A DNA stretch of 64,000 nt from Salipiger marinus (GCF_900100085.1 NZ_FNEJ01000001.1:310001-374000), one strand, 5' to 3'; counted from the stretch's first letter, positions 1-8,877 are shown. Program-made: numbers and translations. Notes: generated from the letters alone by a model not told the origin.

Positions 1-1181
1 CCCACATCCACGGTCAGGGTGTCGAAGAAGGTCGCAGGTTCCACCTTGAAGCCTGCCGCCTCCAGCCCGCGGGCCAGCCGCACGGTCTTGCGGTGGATGC
101 GCTGCGCGATGGCGCGCAGCCCGTCAGGGCCGTGGAACACCGCGTAAAAGCCCGCCATCACCGCCAGCAGCGCCTGCGCGGTGCAGACGTTCGAGGTGGC
201 TTTTTCGCGGCGGATATGCTGTTCGCGGGTCTGCAGCGACAGGCGGTAGGCGCGGTTGCCATGGCTGTCGATGGACACGCCGACGATCCGCCCCGGCATG
301 GAGCGTTTATAGGCGTCCTTGGTCGCCATATAGGCGGCATGCGGGCCGCCATAGCCCAGCGGGATGCCAAAGCGCTGGGTGGAGCCCACGGCGATGTCGG
401 CCCCCATCGCGCCCGGCTCTTTCAGCAGGCACAGCGCCATGATGTCGGCGGCCACGATGCCGATGGCGCCCGCCTCGTGCAGCGCCGCCATGTCGGCGCT
501 GAGATCGCGCAGATGGCCAAGGGTGCCGGGATACTGGAAGATCGCGCCGAAGACGCGGCCCGGATCCAGCGTGTCGGGCGCGCCCACGATCAGCTCGATC
601 CCCAGCGGTTCGGCGCGGGTCTTCATCACGGCGATGTTCTGCGGGTGGCAGTTCTCATCCACGAAGAACGCCTTGGCCTTTGATCCGGCGACCCGCTGCG
701 CCATCGTCATCGCCTCGGCGCAGGCGGTCGCCTCGTCCAGCAGCGACGCATTGGCGATGTCGAGCCCGGTCAGGTCACTGACCATGGTTTGGTAGTTCAG
801 CAGCGCCTCCAGCCGGCCCTGGCTGATTTCCGGCTGATAGGGGGTATAGGCGGTATACCATGCCGGGTTTTCGAAGATGTTGCGCTGGATCGCGGGCGGC
901 GTGACGGTGCCGTGATAGCCCATGCCGATGAGCGAGGTCAGCACCTTGTTCTTCGACGCCACCTCGCGCAGGTGGAACAGCATCTCGCGTTCCGACATGG
1001 GCTTGCCAAAGGCCAGATCCTCGTCCTGCCGGATGCCTGCGGGCACGGTGTCCGCGATCAGCGCCTCTAGGTCGCTGACGCCCAGAACCTTGAACATCTG
1101 CGCCATTTCCTTGGGCGAAGGCCCGATATGGCGGCGGTTGGCAAAATCGTAAGGCAGGTAATCGGTGGGCGTGAAGGGCAT
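1..1181 (-). CDS. gcvP: Glycine dehydrogenase (P-protein), N-terminal part, cut by window edge
   Basis: P-protein of the glycine cleavage system: the PLP-dependent enzyme that decarboxylates glycine and passes the aminomethyl group to lipoyl-GcvH. About 393 N-terminal residues are visible, starting [20 protein letters not shown]; the rest, including the PLP lysine, lies off the left edge. The family block [17 protein letters not shown] followed by [19 protein letters not shown] is clear, as is the [20 protein letters not shown] region. It is the last gene of gcvT-gcvH-gcvP. The gap to gcvH is 105 bp and holds a possible hairpin with 7-bp arms at 1204-1227. No frameshift is seen. Whether P is one chain or split cannot be judged from this fragment, but the visible part reads like the one-chain form. 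Confidence 0.95.
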   Translation of the reverse strand, partial: MPFTPTDYLPYDFANRRHIGPSPKEMAQMFKVLGVSDLEALIADTVPAGIRQDEDLAFGKPMSEREMLFHLREVASKNKVLTSLIGMGYHGTVTPPAIQRNIFENPAWYTAYTPYQPEISQGRLEALLNYQTMVSDLTGLDIANASLLDEATACAEAMTMAQRVAGSKAKAFFVDENCHPQNIAVMKTRAEPLGIELIVGAPDTLDPGRVFGAIFQYPGTLGHLRDLSADMAALHEAGAIGIVAADIMALCLLKEPGAMGADIAVGSTQRFGIPLGYGGPHAAYMATKDAYKRSMPGRIVGVSIDSHGNRAYRLSLQTREQHIRREKATSNVCTAQALLAVMAGFYAVFHGPDGLRAIAQRIHRKTVRLARGLEAAGFKVEPATFFDTLTVDV

Positions 1182-1286
1182 CTTGGATCCGTCCCGGATA
1201 AGCGCGGCAGGGGCACGGCTCTGCCGCACCCGGTGGCGAAGGGGGGGAGAACGGCGGCGGGCCAGATGCCGCGCCGCCGTCGCGGC

Positions 1287-1646
1287 TCAGCCGATGAAGT
1301 CCTTGTATTCGGCTTCATCCATGTAATCGTCGAGATCCGACATGTCCTCGATCTTCATCTTGAAGAACCAGGCGTCGCCCTCGGGGTCGTCATTGACCTT
1401 GCCGGGGTTGTCGGCGATGGCGGTGTTGACCTCCACGATCTCGCCATCAAGCGGCGCGAGGATGTCGGACGCGGCCTTGACCGATTCGATCACCACCACC
1501 TCGTCATCCTTGCTGACCGTGGTGCCCTCTTCGGGCAGTTCCACGAACACCACGTCGCCCAGCTGTTCGGCGGCATGGCTGGTGATGCCCACCACCACAA
1601 CATCGCCTTCGACGCGCAGCCATTCATGTTCTTCGGTAAATTTCAT
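1287..1646 (-). CDS. gcvH: Glycine cleavage system H protein
   Basis: 119-residue lipoyl carrier that shuttles the aminomethyl intermediate between GcvP, GcvT and the lipoamide dehydrogenase. The lipoylation site is K57 in the motif ESVKAASD, and the N-terminal [12 protein letters not shown] is the family signature. Length is typical (about 120-130). It starts 17 bp after gcvT stops, with a purine-rich GGGGA ribosome-binding site, so it is translated from the same riboswitch-controlled message. Confidence 0.97.
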   Translation of the reverse strand: MKFTEEHEWLRVEGDVVVVGITSHAAEQLGDVVFVELPEEGTTVSKDDEVVVIESVKAASDILAPLDGEIVEVNTAIADNPGKVNDDPEGDAWFFKMKIEDMSDLDDYMDEAEYKDFIG

Positions 1647-1663
1647 GGGTCTTCCCCGTTGTC

Positions 1664-2791
1664 TCAGCGTTTGTAAGTCTGTGTCACGAAGGGCATCACC
1701 ACCACTTCGACCGGCAGTCGCTTGCCGCGCAACTCACCATAAACCATGGTGCCCGGTGTGGAATACGCGGCATCCACGTAACCCATGGCAATGGGCGTGC
1801 CGGTGCTGGGCCCGAACCCGCCAGAGGTGACCTGCCCCAGTGCCGCGCCGCCTTCGGCCTCGGCGTAAAGCGTCACACCTTCGCGCATCGGCGCCCGGCC
1901 CTCGGGGCGCAGGCCGACGCGGCGGCGCTGTGCCCCCTGCGCAAGCTCGGTCAGGATGCGGTCGGCGCCGGGAAATCCGCCCTCCCGGGCGCCGCCCGCG
2001 CGGCGCAGCTTCTGGATGGCCCAGCCCAGCCCCGCCTCGGCGGGGGACGTGGTGCTGTCGATGTCATGGCCATAAAGGCACAGCCCCGCCTCCAGCCGCA
2101 GCGAATCGCGCGCGCCAAGGCCAATGGGCTCCACCTCCGGCGCCTTAAGCAGGGCGCGGGCCAGATCGGCTGCCGCGGCCTCGGGCACCGAAATCTCGAA
2201 CCCGTCCTCGCCGGTATAGCCGGAGCGGGAAATCCAGCACTCCGCCCCCAGCAGATCGACCGTTGCCACATCCATGAAGCGCATGTCGCGCACGGCGGGG
2301 TTGAGCCGGGCCAGCACGGCCTCGGCCTCGGGGCCCTGCAGCGCCAGCAGCGCGCGGTCGGTCAGCGGGCGCACGGTCACGCCCTGCGGTTCCAGCCCGG
2401 CGCGCAGCCGGGCGATGTCCGCGCCCTTGCAGGCGGCGTTGACCACAAGAAACAGATGGTCGCCGCGATTGGCGATCATCAGGTCATCCTCGATGCCGCC
2501 CGCGTCATTGGTGAAAAGTGCGTAGCGCTGGCGGCCCTCTTTCAGCCCGGCCACATCCACGGGCACCAGCGTTTCCAGCGCAAGCGCCAGCTGTTCCGGG
2601 GCGGCGCCGTCAAGGATCACCTGCCCCATATGGCTTACATCGAACAGGCCCGCTGCGGCGCGGGTGTGCAGATGTTCCTTCAGCACGCCAAGGCGGTACT
2701 GCACCGGCATGTCATAGCCAGCAAAGCCCACCATCTTTGCACCCAGATCAAGGTGCAGGCCGTGCAGGGGCGTGCGGTCAAGAGTCTCCAT
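1664..2791 (-). CDS. gcvT: Glycine cleavage system T protein (aminomethyltransferase)
   Basis: 375-residue aminomethyltransferase that releases ammonia from the aminomethyl-lipoyl group and forms 5,10-methylene-tetrahydrofolate. Family landmarks are [16 protein letters not shown] near the N-terminus, [10 protein letters not shown] (about residues 50-60) and [13 protein letters not shown] in the folate-binding region. The reading frame stays open further upstream, but the start at [15 protein letters not shown] matches the family N-terminus and has GAGG/GGAG sites just ahead. The longer frame would translate the riboswitch and is rejected. First gene of gcvTHP. Confidence 0.95.
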   Translation of the reverse strand: METLDRTPLHGLHLDLGAKMVGFAGYDMPVQYRLGVLKEHLHTRAAAGLFDVSHMGQVILDGAAPEQLALALETLVPVDVAGLKEGRQRYALFTNDAGGIEDDLMIANRGDHLFLVVNAACKGADIARLRAGLEPQGVTVRPLTDRALLALQGPEAEAVLARLNPAVRDMRFMDVATVDLLGAECWISRSGYTGEDGFEISVPEAAAADLARALLKAPEVEPIGLGARDSLRLEAGLCLYGHDIDSTTSPAEAGLGWAIQKLRRAGGAREGGFPGADRILTELAQGAQRRRVGLRPEGRAPMREGVTLYAEAEGGAALGQVTSGGFGPSTGTPIAMGYVDAAYSTPGTMVYGELRGKRLPVEVVVMPFVTQTYKR

Positions 2792-2836
2792 GCGCTCCAC
2801 ATCCTCTGGCCCGGATGCGGCAGTCTGCCCCCCGGA

Positions 2837-2873
2837 CATTTCCCGCGCAGGGACCATCCCCGCGCCTGAAATG
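2837..2873 (-). promoter_or_regulatory. Hairpin between glycine aptamer II and gcvT (candidate expression platform)
   Basis: Directly after the second aptamer the minus strand can fold into a long imperfect stem: outer arms CATTTC/GAAATG, a CGCG/CGCG segment and an inner GGGA-TGG-TCCC tip. No T-run follows it, so it is not a classic intrinsic terminator. About 45 bases separate it from the gcvT start. Being the only strong structure between aptamer and gene, it is the natural candidate for the element that changes on glycine binding. The pairing is seen; the function is inferred. Confidence 0.45.
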
Positions 2874-3020
2874 CCCCCTCTGTCCGTCAGCCTGAGATCG
2901 TTATCCCTTCGGCGGGCGCCTGCGCGCCACTCTCCAGAGTTTTTGGTCCCGCGAAGGTCCTTGAGCCTGAGAGTTTCCGGGGCGGTTGCTCCTTCGGCAC
3001 CGGCAAGCCGGTTCTCCCAT
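2874..3020 (-). promoter_or_regulatory. Tandem glycine riboswitch (gcvT element)
   Basis: Read on the minus strand, two consecutive glycine aptamers are visible. Aptamer I (about 2945-3020) has GGGAGA, the core GCCGAAGGAGCAA, then GGAAACTCTCAGGC and AAGGACC. Aptamer II (about 2874-2940) has CTCTGGAGAG, CGCCGAAGGGATAACGA and TCTCAGGCTGACGGACAG. These are the conserved elements of the cooperative tandem glycine riboswitch, and the downstream gene gcvT is its standard target. Aptamer I begins 15 bases after the stop codon of the upstream Rrf2 gene. A weak promoter candidate (TTGCAG, 17 bp, TAGCGT) overlaps the end of that gene at 3033-3061; otherwise the operon would be read through from it. Confidence 0.93.
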
Positions 3021-3035
3021 CGCAGTGGCCAAACG

Positions 3036-3527
3036 CTACGACAGTTGCCGCAGCTCTGCAAGATCGGTCGGGCGGCGGAAGGCGCGGCAGGCGCCCGCAG
3101 GCGCGAGAATGTCCATCAAAGCGGCATTGTCGCAGACCAGCGCATCCAGAGTGACCGGATCCAGCGTGGCGTAAAAGGCCTGCGCGGCATCGCTCAGCGC
3201 CACCCGCAGCCGACAGGCGTCGGTCAGCGGGCAGGTGTTGTCCACATCGGCAAAACATTCCGCCAGAGGCACCGGCGCCTCCAGCAGGCGGAACACCTCG
3301 CCGATGCGGATCTGCGACGCGGGCCGCGCCAGTTCCAGACCGCCCCGGCGGCCGCGATGTGTGGCCAGAAAGCCCAGCTGCGCCAGCTGGTTGATGATCT
3401 GCGCCAGATGGTTTTCCGACGCATTGCAGCGATGGGCGATTTCCGCTTTGGTCACGAGGCGGCCCGTGTTGGCGGCGCAGTGCATCAGCACGCGGACCGC
3501 GATATTGGTTCTCTTGGTGACGCGCAC
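3036..3527 (-). CDS. Rrf2-family iron-sulfur transcriptional regulator (NsrR/RirA type)
   Basis: 163-residue Rrf2-family repressor: N-terminal winged helix (TNIAVRVLMHCAANTGRLVTKAEIA, then the recognition segment around NASENHLAQIINQLAQ), a wing with GRRGG at about 59-63, and a cluster loop with C91, C99 and C105. Three cysteines with this spacing ligate the Fe-S cluster in NsrR and RirA proteins, so it should sense nitric oxide or iron/oxygen status. The N-terminus RVTKRTNIAVRVLM favours NsrR over IscR, but I cannot separate NsrR from RirA with certainty. An FNR-type box lies 60 bp upstream in the divergent region. Its stop is 15 bases before the glycine riboswitch. Confidence 0.88.
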   Translation of the reverse strand: MRVTKRTNIAVRVLMHCAANTGRLVTKAEIAHRCNASENHLAQIINQLAQLGFLATHRGRRGGLELARPASQIRIGEVFRLLEAPVPLAECFADVDNTCPLTDACRLRVALSDAAQAFYATLDPVTLDALVCDNAALMDILAPAGACRAFRRPTDLAELRQLS

Positions 3528-3586
3528 GGCGGAATCCTCGCAATCGGGTTACAGGGAAATACATACAGCCTGCAGGAAACAGCGAT

Positions 3587-3600
3587 TTGACTTGCATCAA
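3587..3600. promoter_or_regulatory. Candidate FNR/Dnr/NnrR-type binding box
   Basis: The 14-mer TTGACTTGCATCAA fits TTGAC/T-N4-A/GTCAA, the symmetric site of FNR/CRP-family regulators; only one base breaks the dyad. It lies between the divergent Rrf2 gene (start 3527) and the gamma-glutamylcyclotransferase-like gene (start 3649), where an anaerobic or NO-responsive activator or repressor could act on either. The match is seen; occupancy and direction are inferred. Confidence 0.5.
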
Positions 3601-3648
3601 TCACAGGCCAGACAACGGCCCCGGACGGGCAGACAGGACGCAGACGGC

Positions 3649-4212
3649 ATGAGCGAGGCTTACTTTTTCGGCTACGGATCCTTGGTGAACCGCAACACCC
3701 ATGGCTATGCGCCCTGCCACACCGCCCGCGCCACCGGCTGGCGGCGGACTTGGGCGCGGATGGCGGACCGCCCGCTGGCGATCCTGACCGTGGTGCCGGA
3801 TCCGGATTCCGAAATCGAAGGCCTGATCGCCCCCGTGCCCCCCGAAGGCTGGGCGCTGCTCGACCTGCGCGAGGCTGCCTATCTGCGCCGCGACGCGCTG
3901 CCCTGCGTCAGCCATGCCTGTGACGGCGTGGCGCAGCTGGCGATCTATGCCGTGGATCCGGCGCTGATCCTGCCGCCCGATGCCGGGCATCCCCTGCTGC
4001 TCAGCTATCTGGATGTGGTGCTGCAGGGCTATCTGCGGGAATACGGCCCCGCCGGGGCGGAGCGGTTTCTGGACACCACCACCGGCTGGGCCACGCCGGT
4101 TCTGGATGACCGTGCGCAGCCCGTCTATCCCCGCGCCCAGACCCTGACCGCCGAGGAGCGCGCCTTTGTCGATGATGCGCTGGTCCGGCTTGGCGCAAGG
4201 ATCACCGCCTGA
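3649..4212 (+). CDS. Gamma-glutamylcyclotransferase-family protein
   Basis: 187-residue protein beginning MSEAYFFGYGSLVNRNTH. The near-N-terminal FGYGSL loop is the substrate-binding signature of the gamma-glutamylcyclotransferase/AIG2 fold, which turns gamma-glutamyl peptides into 5-oxoproline. The context GLIAPVPPEGWALLDLREAAYLR resembles the family region with the catalytic acid, here probably within DLREAAY. The substrate cannot be assigned. Its TGA overlaps the next gene's ATG (TGATG), so the two are translationally coupled. Confidence 0.78.
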   Translation: MSEAYFFGYGSLVNRNTHGYAPCHTARATGWRRTWARMADRPLAILTVVPDPDSEIEGLIAPVPPEGWALLDLREAAYLRRDALPCVSHACDGVAQLAIYAVDPALILPPDAGHPLLLSYLDVVLQGYLREYGPAGAERFLDTTTGWATPVLDDRAQPVYPRAQTLTAEERAFVDDALVRLGARITA

Positions 4213-5450
4213 TGCTGTCGCGCCCGATCCTGATGCTGAAGCGGCTGTCGCAGAAGCTGGGCGTGCGCGTGCTGGCGGGATCCGTGCTGGCGCTGATCGC
4301 CGTGGCGGTGGCGCCGCTGTTTGACACGCTGATCCCCGACAGCTGGAAAGACCGCTTCGGCGCCGAGGCGCTGCTGCCGATCCTCAACATCCTTGCCACC
4401 TCCATGCTGACGGTGACGACCTTTTCGCTGTCGGTCATGGTCAACGCCTTTCGCGGCGCCGCCAGTCAGGCCACGCCGCGCGCCTACCGGCTGCACCTGT
4501 CGGACAGCACCACGCAGACGACGCTGGCCACCTTTACCGGGGCTTTCCTGTTCTCGCTGACGGCGCTGGTGCTGTTCCGCGCCGAATTCTTTTCCGAAGC
4601 CACCAGCGTCGTGATCTTCGGGCTGACGGTGCTGTGGATCGCGGCGATCATCCTCGCCATCCTGCGCTGGATCGACCATCTGTCCCGGCTGGGCAGCATG
4701 GACAACACGCTGGAACGGGTGCAGGCGGGCGCGATGCCGCCGCTGCGCAACCTGATGGAACGCCCGGTGCTGGGGGCGACCGCGGTGCCTGCGGGCACGA
4801 CACCCCCCGACCATGCCCGCGCCCTGCCCGCCCCCGCAGGCGGTCATGTGCAGTATATCGACATGTCGCGACTGGAAGAATGTCTGGACAAGGCGCAGGC
4901 GGTGCTGCTGATCACCGCCACCCCCGGCACGCATCTGATCGACGGCGCGACGCTGGGCTGGGTTTCCGGCGGCAATGCCGATCCGGAGCAGCTGGCGGGC
5001 TGTTTCACCATCGGCGCGCAGCGCACCATGGAACAGGATGCACGCTACGGGCTGACCGTGATGAACGAGATCGGACTGCGCGCGCTCTCCCCCGGCATCA
5101 ACGATCCCGGCACCGCGATCGAGGTGGTGCGGCGGCTGACCCGGATGCTGGCCAGCCTTTCCCCCTCGCGCACGGCGGTGGCGGAGTTTCCGCATGTGCA
5201 GATGGTCACGCTGGATCCTTCCGACCTGCTGCAGGACGGGTTCGATTCGCTGATCCGCGCCGGGGCATCGCAGCCGGAACTGGTGGCCAGCGTGCTGGAG
5301 GCCATGGTGGTGCTGCGCGGATCGGGCTGGCCCGCGCTGGCCGAAGCCGCCGCCCGCACCCGCGAGTATATGCTGGCCCATGCCGATGCCGCCCTGACGG
5401 TCGAGGCCGACCGCCACTGGCTGCAGCGCAAGGCGGCGGACTCGGCCTAG
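4212..5450 (+). CDS. DUF2254 family membrane protein
   Basis: 412-residue inner-membrane protein of unknown function. Four likely membrane helices lie in the first 155 residues (about 18-37, 55-78, 106-125 and 131-152), followed by a soluble C-terminal half of about 250 residues. The blocks DSTTQTTLATFTGAFLFSL and ALSPGINDPGTAIEVVRRL are characteristic of DUF2254. It is coupled to the preceding cyclotransferase-like gene by a TGATG overlap. Its TAG overlaps the TAG of the convergent gltX in a CCTAGG palindrome at 5446-5451, so the two genes share their last bases. Confidence 0.85.
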   Translation: MLSRPILMLKRLSQKLGVRVLAGSVLALIAVAVAPLFDTLIPDSWKDRFGAEALLPILNILATSMLTVTTFSLSVMVNAFRGAASQATPRAYRLHLSDSTTQTTLATFTGAFLFSLTALVLFRAEFFSEATSVVIFGLTVLWIAAIILAILRWIDHLSRLGSMDNTLERVQAGAMPPLRNLMERPVLGATAVPAGTTPPDHARALPAPAGGHVQYIDMSRLEECLDKAQAVLLITATPGTHLIDGATLGWVSGGNADPEQLAGCFTIGAQRTMEQDARYGLTVMNEIGLRALSPGINDPGTAIEVVRRLTRMLASLSPSRTAVAEFPHVQMVTLDPSDLLQDGFDSLIRAGASQPELVASVLEAMVVLRGSGWPALAEAAARTREYMLAHADAALTVEADRHWLQRKAADSA

Positions 5451-6781
5451 GAGGTCACGTTCCGCGCCGGGATGGTCTGCAGCAGCGGCATCACATCGGC
5501 CATTTCCGGGCCCCGATCGAGCCCGGTCAGCGCCCGGCGCAGCGGCATGAACAGCCCCTTGCCCTTGCGCCCGGTCTGCGCCTTCACCGCCTGAGTCCAT
5601 TCGCCCCATGTGTCGCGGGTGAACGGGCCCTCGGGCAGCAGCGTCATGGCTTCGGCCACGAAGGCGAGATCCTCGTCGGCGATCAGCGGCTCCGCCCCTT
5701 CGGAGAAAAGCTGCCACCAGCCCGCCAGATCCTTGCGGGTCTGGATGTTTTCGCGCGTGACGGTCCAGAACAGATCGGCCTTGTCGGCAGGAACCCCCAG
5801 CGCCGCGATCTCGTCCGCAATGGCCTCGAGCGGCAGCTGGTGCAGCTTGCGGGCGGTCAGCGGATACAGATCCTGCACGTCGAACTTGGTGGGGGCGGCG
5901 CCGAACTGCGACAGCTCGAACCCGTCGGCGATCTCGTCCAGCGACAGGCGCAGCTCCACCGGCTGGTTCGACCCCAGCCGCGCCATCAGGCTCAGCAGCG
6001 CCTCGGGTTCGATCCCCGCCTCGCGCAGGTCGCGGATCGACAGCACGCCCAGCCGTTTCGACAGCGATTCGCCCTGCGGCCCGGTCAGCAGCGAGTGATG
6101 CGCAAAGCCGGGGGCGGTGCCCCCCAGCGCCTCGATGATCTGGATCTGCGTAGCGGTGTTGGTCACATGGTCGGAGCCGCGCACGATATGGGTGACCCCC
6201 ATGTCCATGTCATCGACCACCGAAGCCAGCGTATAAAGGATCTGCCCGTCGCCCCGGATCAGCACCGGATCCGACACCGAAGCCGCATCGATGGAAATCG
6301 GGCCAAGGATACCATCGGTCCAGTCGATGCGCTGCTGGTCCAGCTTGAACCGCCAGACACCCGCGCCGCGTTCGGCGCGCAGCTTGTCCTTGTCCGCCTC
6401 GGACAGCGCCAGCGCGGCGCGGTCATAGACCGGCGGCTTGCCCATGTTCAGCTGCTTCTTGCGCTTCAGATCCAGCTCCACCGGCGTCTCGAACGCCTCA
6501 TAGAACCGGCCCATGCCGCGCAGGTCGTCGGCGGCGGCGTGATAGCGGTCCAGCCGCGCGCTCTGCCGTTCGGTCTTGTCCCAGTGCAGGCCCAGCCATT
6601 CAAGGTCGCGCTTGATGCCGTCGACATATTCTTCCTTGCTGCGCTCGGCATCGGTGTCGTCGATGCGCAGGATGAAGGTGCCGCCGGACTTGCGCGCGAT
6701 CAGGTAGTTGAACAGCGCGGTGCGGAGGTTGCCCACATGGATGTGGCCAGTGGGCGACGGAGCGAAACGGGTGGTGGTCAT
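5447..6781 (-). CDS. gltX: Glutamate--tRNA ligase
   Basis: 444-residue class I aminoacyl-tRNA synthetase charging tRNA-Glu (and possibly tRNA-Gln if non-discriminating). The HIGH-type signature is PSPTGHIHVGNLRTAL at residues 9-24 and the KMSKS-type loop is SLSKRLG. The start MTTTRFAPSPTG has a strong AGGAGG six bases upstream; the open frame extending further upstream is not coding. At 444 residues it is shorter than the roughly 470 of E. coli GltX, in line with the compact GltX copies of alphaproteobacteria, which often carry two; only one is visible here, so tRNA discrimination cannot be judged. Confidence 0.94.
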   Translation of the reverse strand: MTTTRFAPSPTGHIHVGNLRTALFNYLIARKSGGTFILRIDDTDAERSKEEYVDGIKRDLEWLGLHWDKTERQSARLDRYHAAADDLRGMGRFYEAFETPVELDLKRKKQLNMGKPPVYDRAALALSEADKDKLRAERGAGVWRFKLDQQRIDWTDGILGPISIDAASVSDPVLIRGDGQILYTLASVVDDMDMGVTHIVRGSDHVTNTATQIQIIEALGGTAPGFAHHSLLTGPQGESLSKRLGVLSIRDLREAGIEPEALLSLMARLGSNQPVELRLSLDEIADGFELSQFGAAPTKFDVQDLYPLTARKLHQLPLEAIADEIAALGVPADKADLFWTVTRENIQTRKDLAGWWQLFSEGAEPLIADEDLAFVAEAMTLLPEGPFTRDTWGEWTQAVKAQTGRKGKGLFMPLRRALTGLDRGPEMADVMPLLQTIPARNVTS

Positions 6782-6880
6782 CAGAGCCTCCTGCAGGTGC
6801 GATGGCCATTTCACAAGCGCGGCGGTTTGTCCAGTTCGCGGGCTCTTGGCGTGGCGCGGCGGGGGTGCGATGCTGCGCCC

Positions 6881-7843
6881 ATGACCGACATCCTGACCAT
6901 CACGCTGAACCCCGCGCTGGATCTGTCCACCACCACCGACCGCGTGGTGCCGGGGCTGAAACTGCGCTGCGACCCCGTGGCCGCCGATCCCGGCGGCGGT
7001 GGCATCAATGTGGCCCGCGTCGCCGCCGAACTGGGCGGCAGCGCCCGCGCCTTTGTCGCCCTTGGCGGCCCCACCGGCGAGCGGCTGGCCGCAGCGCTGG
7101 AGGATCTGGGCCTGCCCATGGTGCGGATGCAGTCCCCCGGCGAGACGCGGGAAAGCCTTGCCGTGCATGACCGCGCCACAGGCGGGCAGTTCCGCTTCGT
7201 CATGCCCGGCCCGGACTGGACGCCAAACGACGTGGACGAGGCGCTGCGCGCCATCGCCTGCGCCGTTCCCCCGGGCGGCATCGTGGTGCTCAGCGGCAGC
7301 CAGCCCCCCGGCGTGCCGGTGGAGTTTCCCACCCGGCTCTGCGCCGCGCTGGCAGAGCGCGGCGCGCGGATCATCGTCGACACCTCCGGCCCGGTGCTGG
7401 CGCGACTGGCGCAGGGCACCGATCCCGCCCCCGCCGTGCTGCGCATGGACAGCGCCGAGGCCGAAGAGCTTGCGGGCCGGGATCTGGTCAGCCGGGCGGA
7501 CTCCGCCGGGTTTGCCGCCGAGCTTGTGGCACGTGGCGCGGCGGAGCGGGTGATCGTGGCGCGCGGCCCCGACGGGTCGGTGATGGCGGGGCCAGACGGG
7601 CTGTGGCAGGTCGACGCCGCCAATGTCACCGTGCTGTCGGCGGTGGGGGCAGGCGACAGCTTTGTCGGCGCCTTCGCCTTTGGTCTCGCCGAAGGGCGGC
7701 CCGCGCCAGAGGCGCTGGCGCTGGGTGCCGCTGCCGCCAGTGCCACCTGCACCACGCCCGGAACCCAGCTCTGCACCCGGGACATGGTGCTGGACATGCT
7801 GCCGGGCTGCGGCGCCAGCCGGATCACATCCCCCTCCGGCTAG
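6881..7843 (+). CDS. pfkB: 6-phosphofructokinase II / 1-phosphofructokinase family sugar kinase
   Basis: 320-residue ribokinase-fold kinase that reads like E. coli Pfk-2 along its whole length: KLRC near residue 30, PGGGGINVAR (37-46), QFRFVMPGP (103-111), VVLSGSQPPGVP, the GAGD anion hole with catalytic D259, and a C-terminal GTQLCTRD. It should phosphorylate fructose 6-phosphate or 1-phosphate at the hydroxymethyl end. The KPNQKE segment of Pfk-2 (N187, E190), linked to Mg-ATP handling, is RMDSAE here (D190, E193). Divergent from gltX. The C-terminal codons and the TAG form a hairpin (7831-7853) with the stop codon at its tip. Confidence 0.88.
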   Translation: MTDILTITLNPALDLSTTTDRVVPGLKLRCDPVAADPGGGGINVARVAAELGGSARAFVALGGPTGERLAAALEDLGLPMVRMQSPGETRESLAVHDRATGGQFRFVMPGPDWTPNDVDEALRAIACAVPPGGIVVLSGSQPPGVPVEFPTRLCAALAERGARIIVDTSGPVLARLAQGTDPAPAVLRMDSAEAEELAGRDLVSRADSAGFAAELVARGAAERVIVARGPDGSVMAGPDGLWQVDAANVTVLSAVGAGDSFVGAFAFGLAEGRPAPEALALGAAAASATCTTPGTQLCTRDMVLDMLPGCGASRITSPSG

Positions 7844-7853
7844 CCGGAAGGGG
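7831..7853. terminator. Hairpin between convergent pfkB and the 7868-8866 gene
   Basis: CCCCTCCGGC and GCCGGAAGGGG form a stem with one bulged base and a two-base loop that falls in the pfkB stop codon. No T-run follows on either strand, so this is at most a weak bidirectional terminator or an mRNA 3'-end stabiliser. Confidence 0.35.
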
Positions 7854-7867
7854 CTATGGCGCAGGGC

Positions 7868-8866
7868 TCAGGCGACTGCCGCCGCCTGCGCCGCATGCAG
7901 CTGCAACCGGACCATGGTCTGGTTCAGCAGGATATAGGCGATTTCGCCAAAGGTTGCGGGTCCGGTGAAGCTGCCCGTGCTTTTCGATTCCATCTCGCCA
8001 TACAGGAAGTTGAGGATGCAGTTGCAGGACAGCTCCTGCCGCCCGTCGCCCTTTGCCCGCTCGGCGAAGATGGTGGCGTAATCCCCGGGGCTGCGCGCGA
8101 TCCGGTAGCTGGTGCCCGCGACCACCGGCGCATAAAACGCAACACCCTCACCGGGCGTGACCGACTGGAACGAGGCATTGACCAGCGCGCCGGCATAATT
8201 GGCCACCAGCGGCAGGCGGGTATCCAGCCCCTGCGCCGTGACCCAGTCGGCAAAATCGACCTCGGCCCCGTCGACATGCGCCATCCGGACCTTGAAGCCG
8301 CTCTCGGAGAAGGTGATCTCCTGTCCGTCCATATCCTGTTCGAACAGGTTCAGGATGTCGATGTCGGCCACGCGGTCCGCACGCAGCGCGACATGCAGCA
8401 CCATGGCCCCATCTTCAAAAACCAGTCCGCGGCTGCCGTCGAAGACCTTTGGCGTGACCCGCCCCAGATCATCAAGATGCACGCCGGTCACCCAGCCCAT
8501 CACCGGCTGGTCGAACAGGCCGGGATATTCCGCGCCATGCAGGGCGAACTCCTCATGCGCCTTGCTGAAGGCGGGCAGCAGGATCACCGAAAGCCCGTTG
8601 TCATACCGGCCCATGGTCAGGCTGGGCAGATCCTCGCCCTGGTAATGCACCGGCCGGGCTTCCTGCGCCGCGTCGAGTTCGGTGACAAACAGGTTCTCCC
8701 TGTCGATGCGCCCGCCGGTTTCGGTCATGAAGTAGACCGAGGTGCCACCGATCCAGCGCCCCTTCGGCAGATGCGACAGCGCCTCTTCGGATCCCGCGAT
8801 CACAAGCACCGCCCCCGCGTCGATCCGGGCTGCGGCCTCTGCGGGGGTCATCATGGAATTTTTCAT
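7868..8866 (-). CDS. Conserved protein of unknown function (DUF6976-like)
   Basis: 332-residue soluble protein without signal peptide or membrane helix. I do not recognise a function. The opening MTPAEAAARIDAGAVLVIAG followed by LPKGRWIGGTSVYFMTETGG resembles proteins I recall as DUF6976, but this is memory, not a search. A C-terminal ELSCNCILNFLYGEME segment holds two cysteines and may bind a metal. Two starts are possible (8866 and five codons later); 8866 has AAAGG upstream. It lies 11 bp behind a 69-residue gene on the same strand, so the two almost certainly form one transcription unit. Confidence 0.75.
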   Translation of the reverse strand: MKNSMMTPAEAAARIDAGAVLVIAGSEEALSHLPKGRWIGGTSVYFMTETGGRIDRENLFVTELDAAQEARPVHYQGEDLPSLTMGRYDNGLSVILLPAFSKAHEEFALHGAEYPGLFDQPVMGWVTGVHLDDLGRVTPKVFDGSRGLVFEDGAMVLHVALRADRVADIDILNLFEQDMDGQEITFSESGFKVRMAHVDGAEVDFADWVTAQGLDTRLPLVANYAGALVNASFQSVTPGEGVAFYAPVVAGTSYRIARSPGDYATIFAERAKGDGRQELSCNCILNFLYGEMESKSTGSFTGPATFGEIAYILLNQTMVRLQLHAAQAAAVA

Positions 8867-8877
8867 GCAAAAGCCTT

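Noticed and set aside
4634-7843. Open frame of about 1,069 codons on the plus strand
   Set aside because: It runs out of frame through the DUF2254 gene and antisense through gltX; only its last 320 codons (pfkB) are coding.
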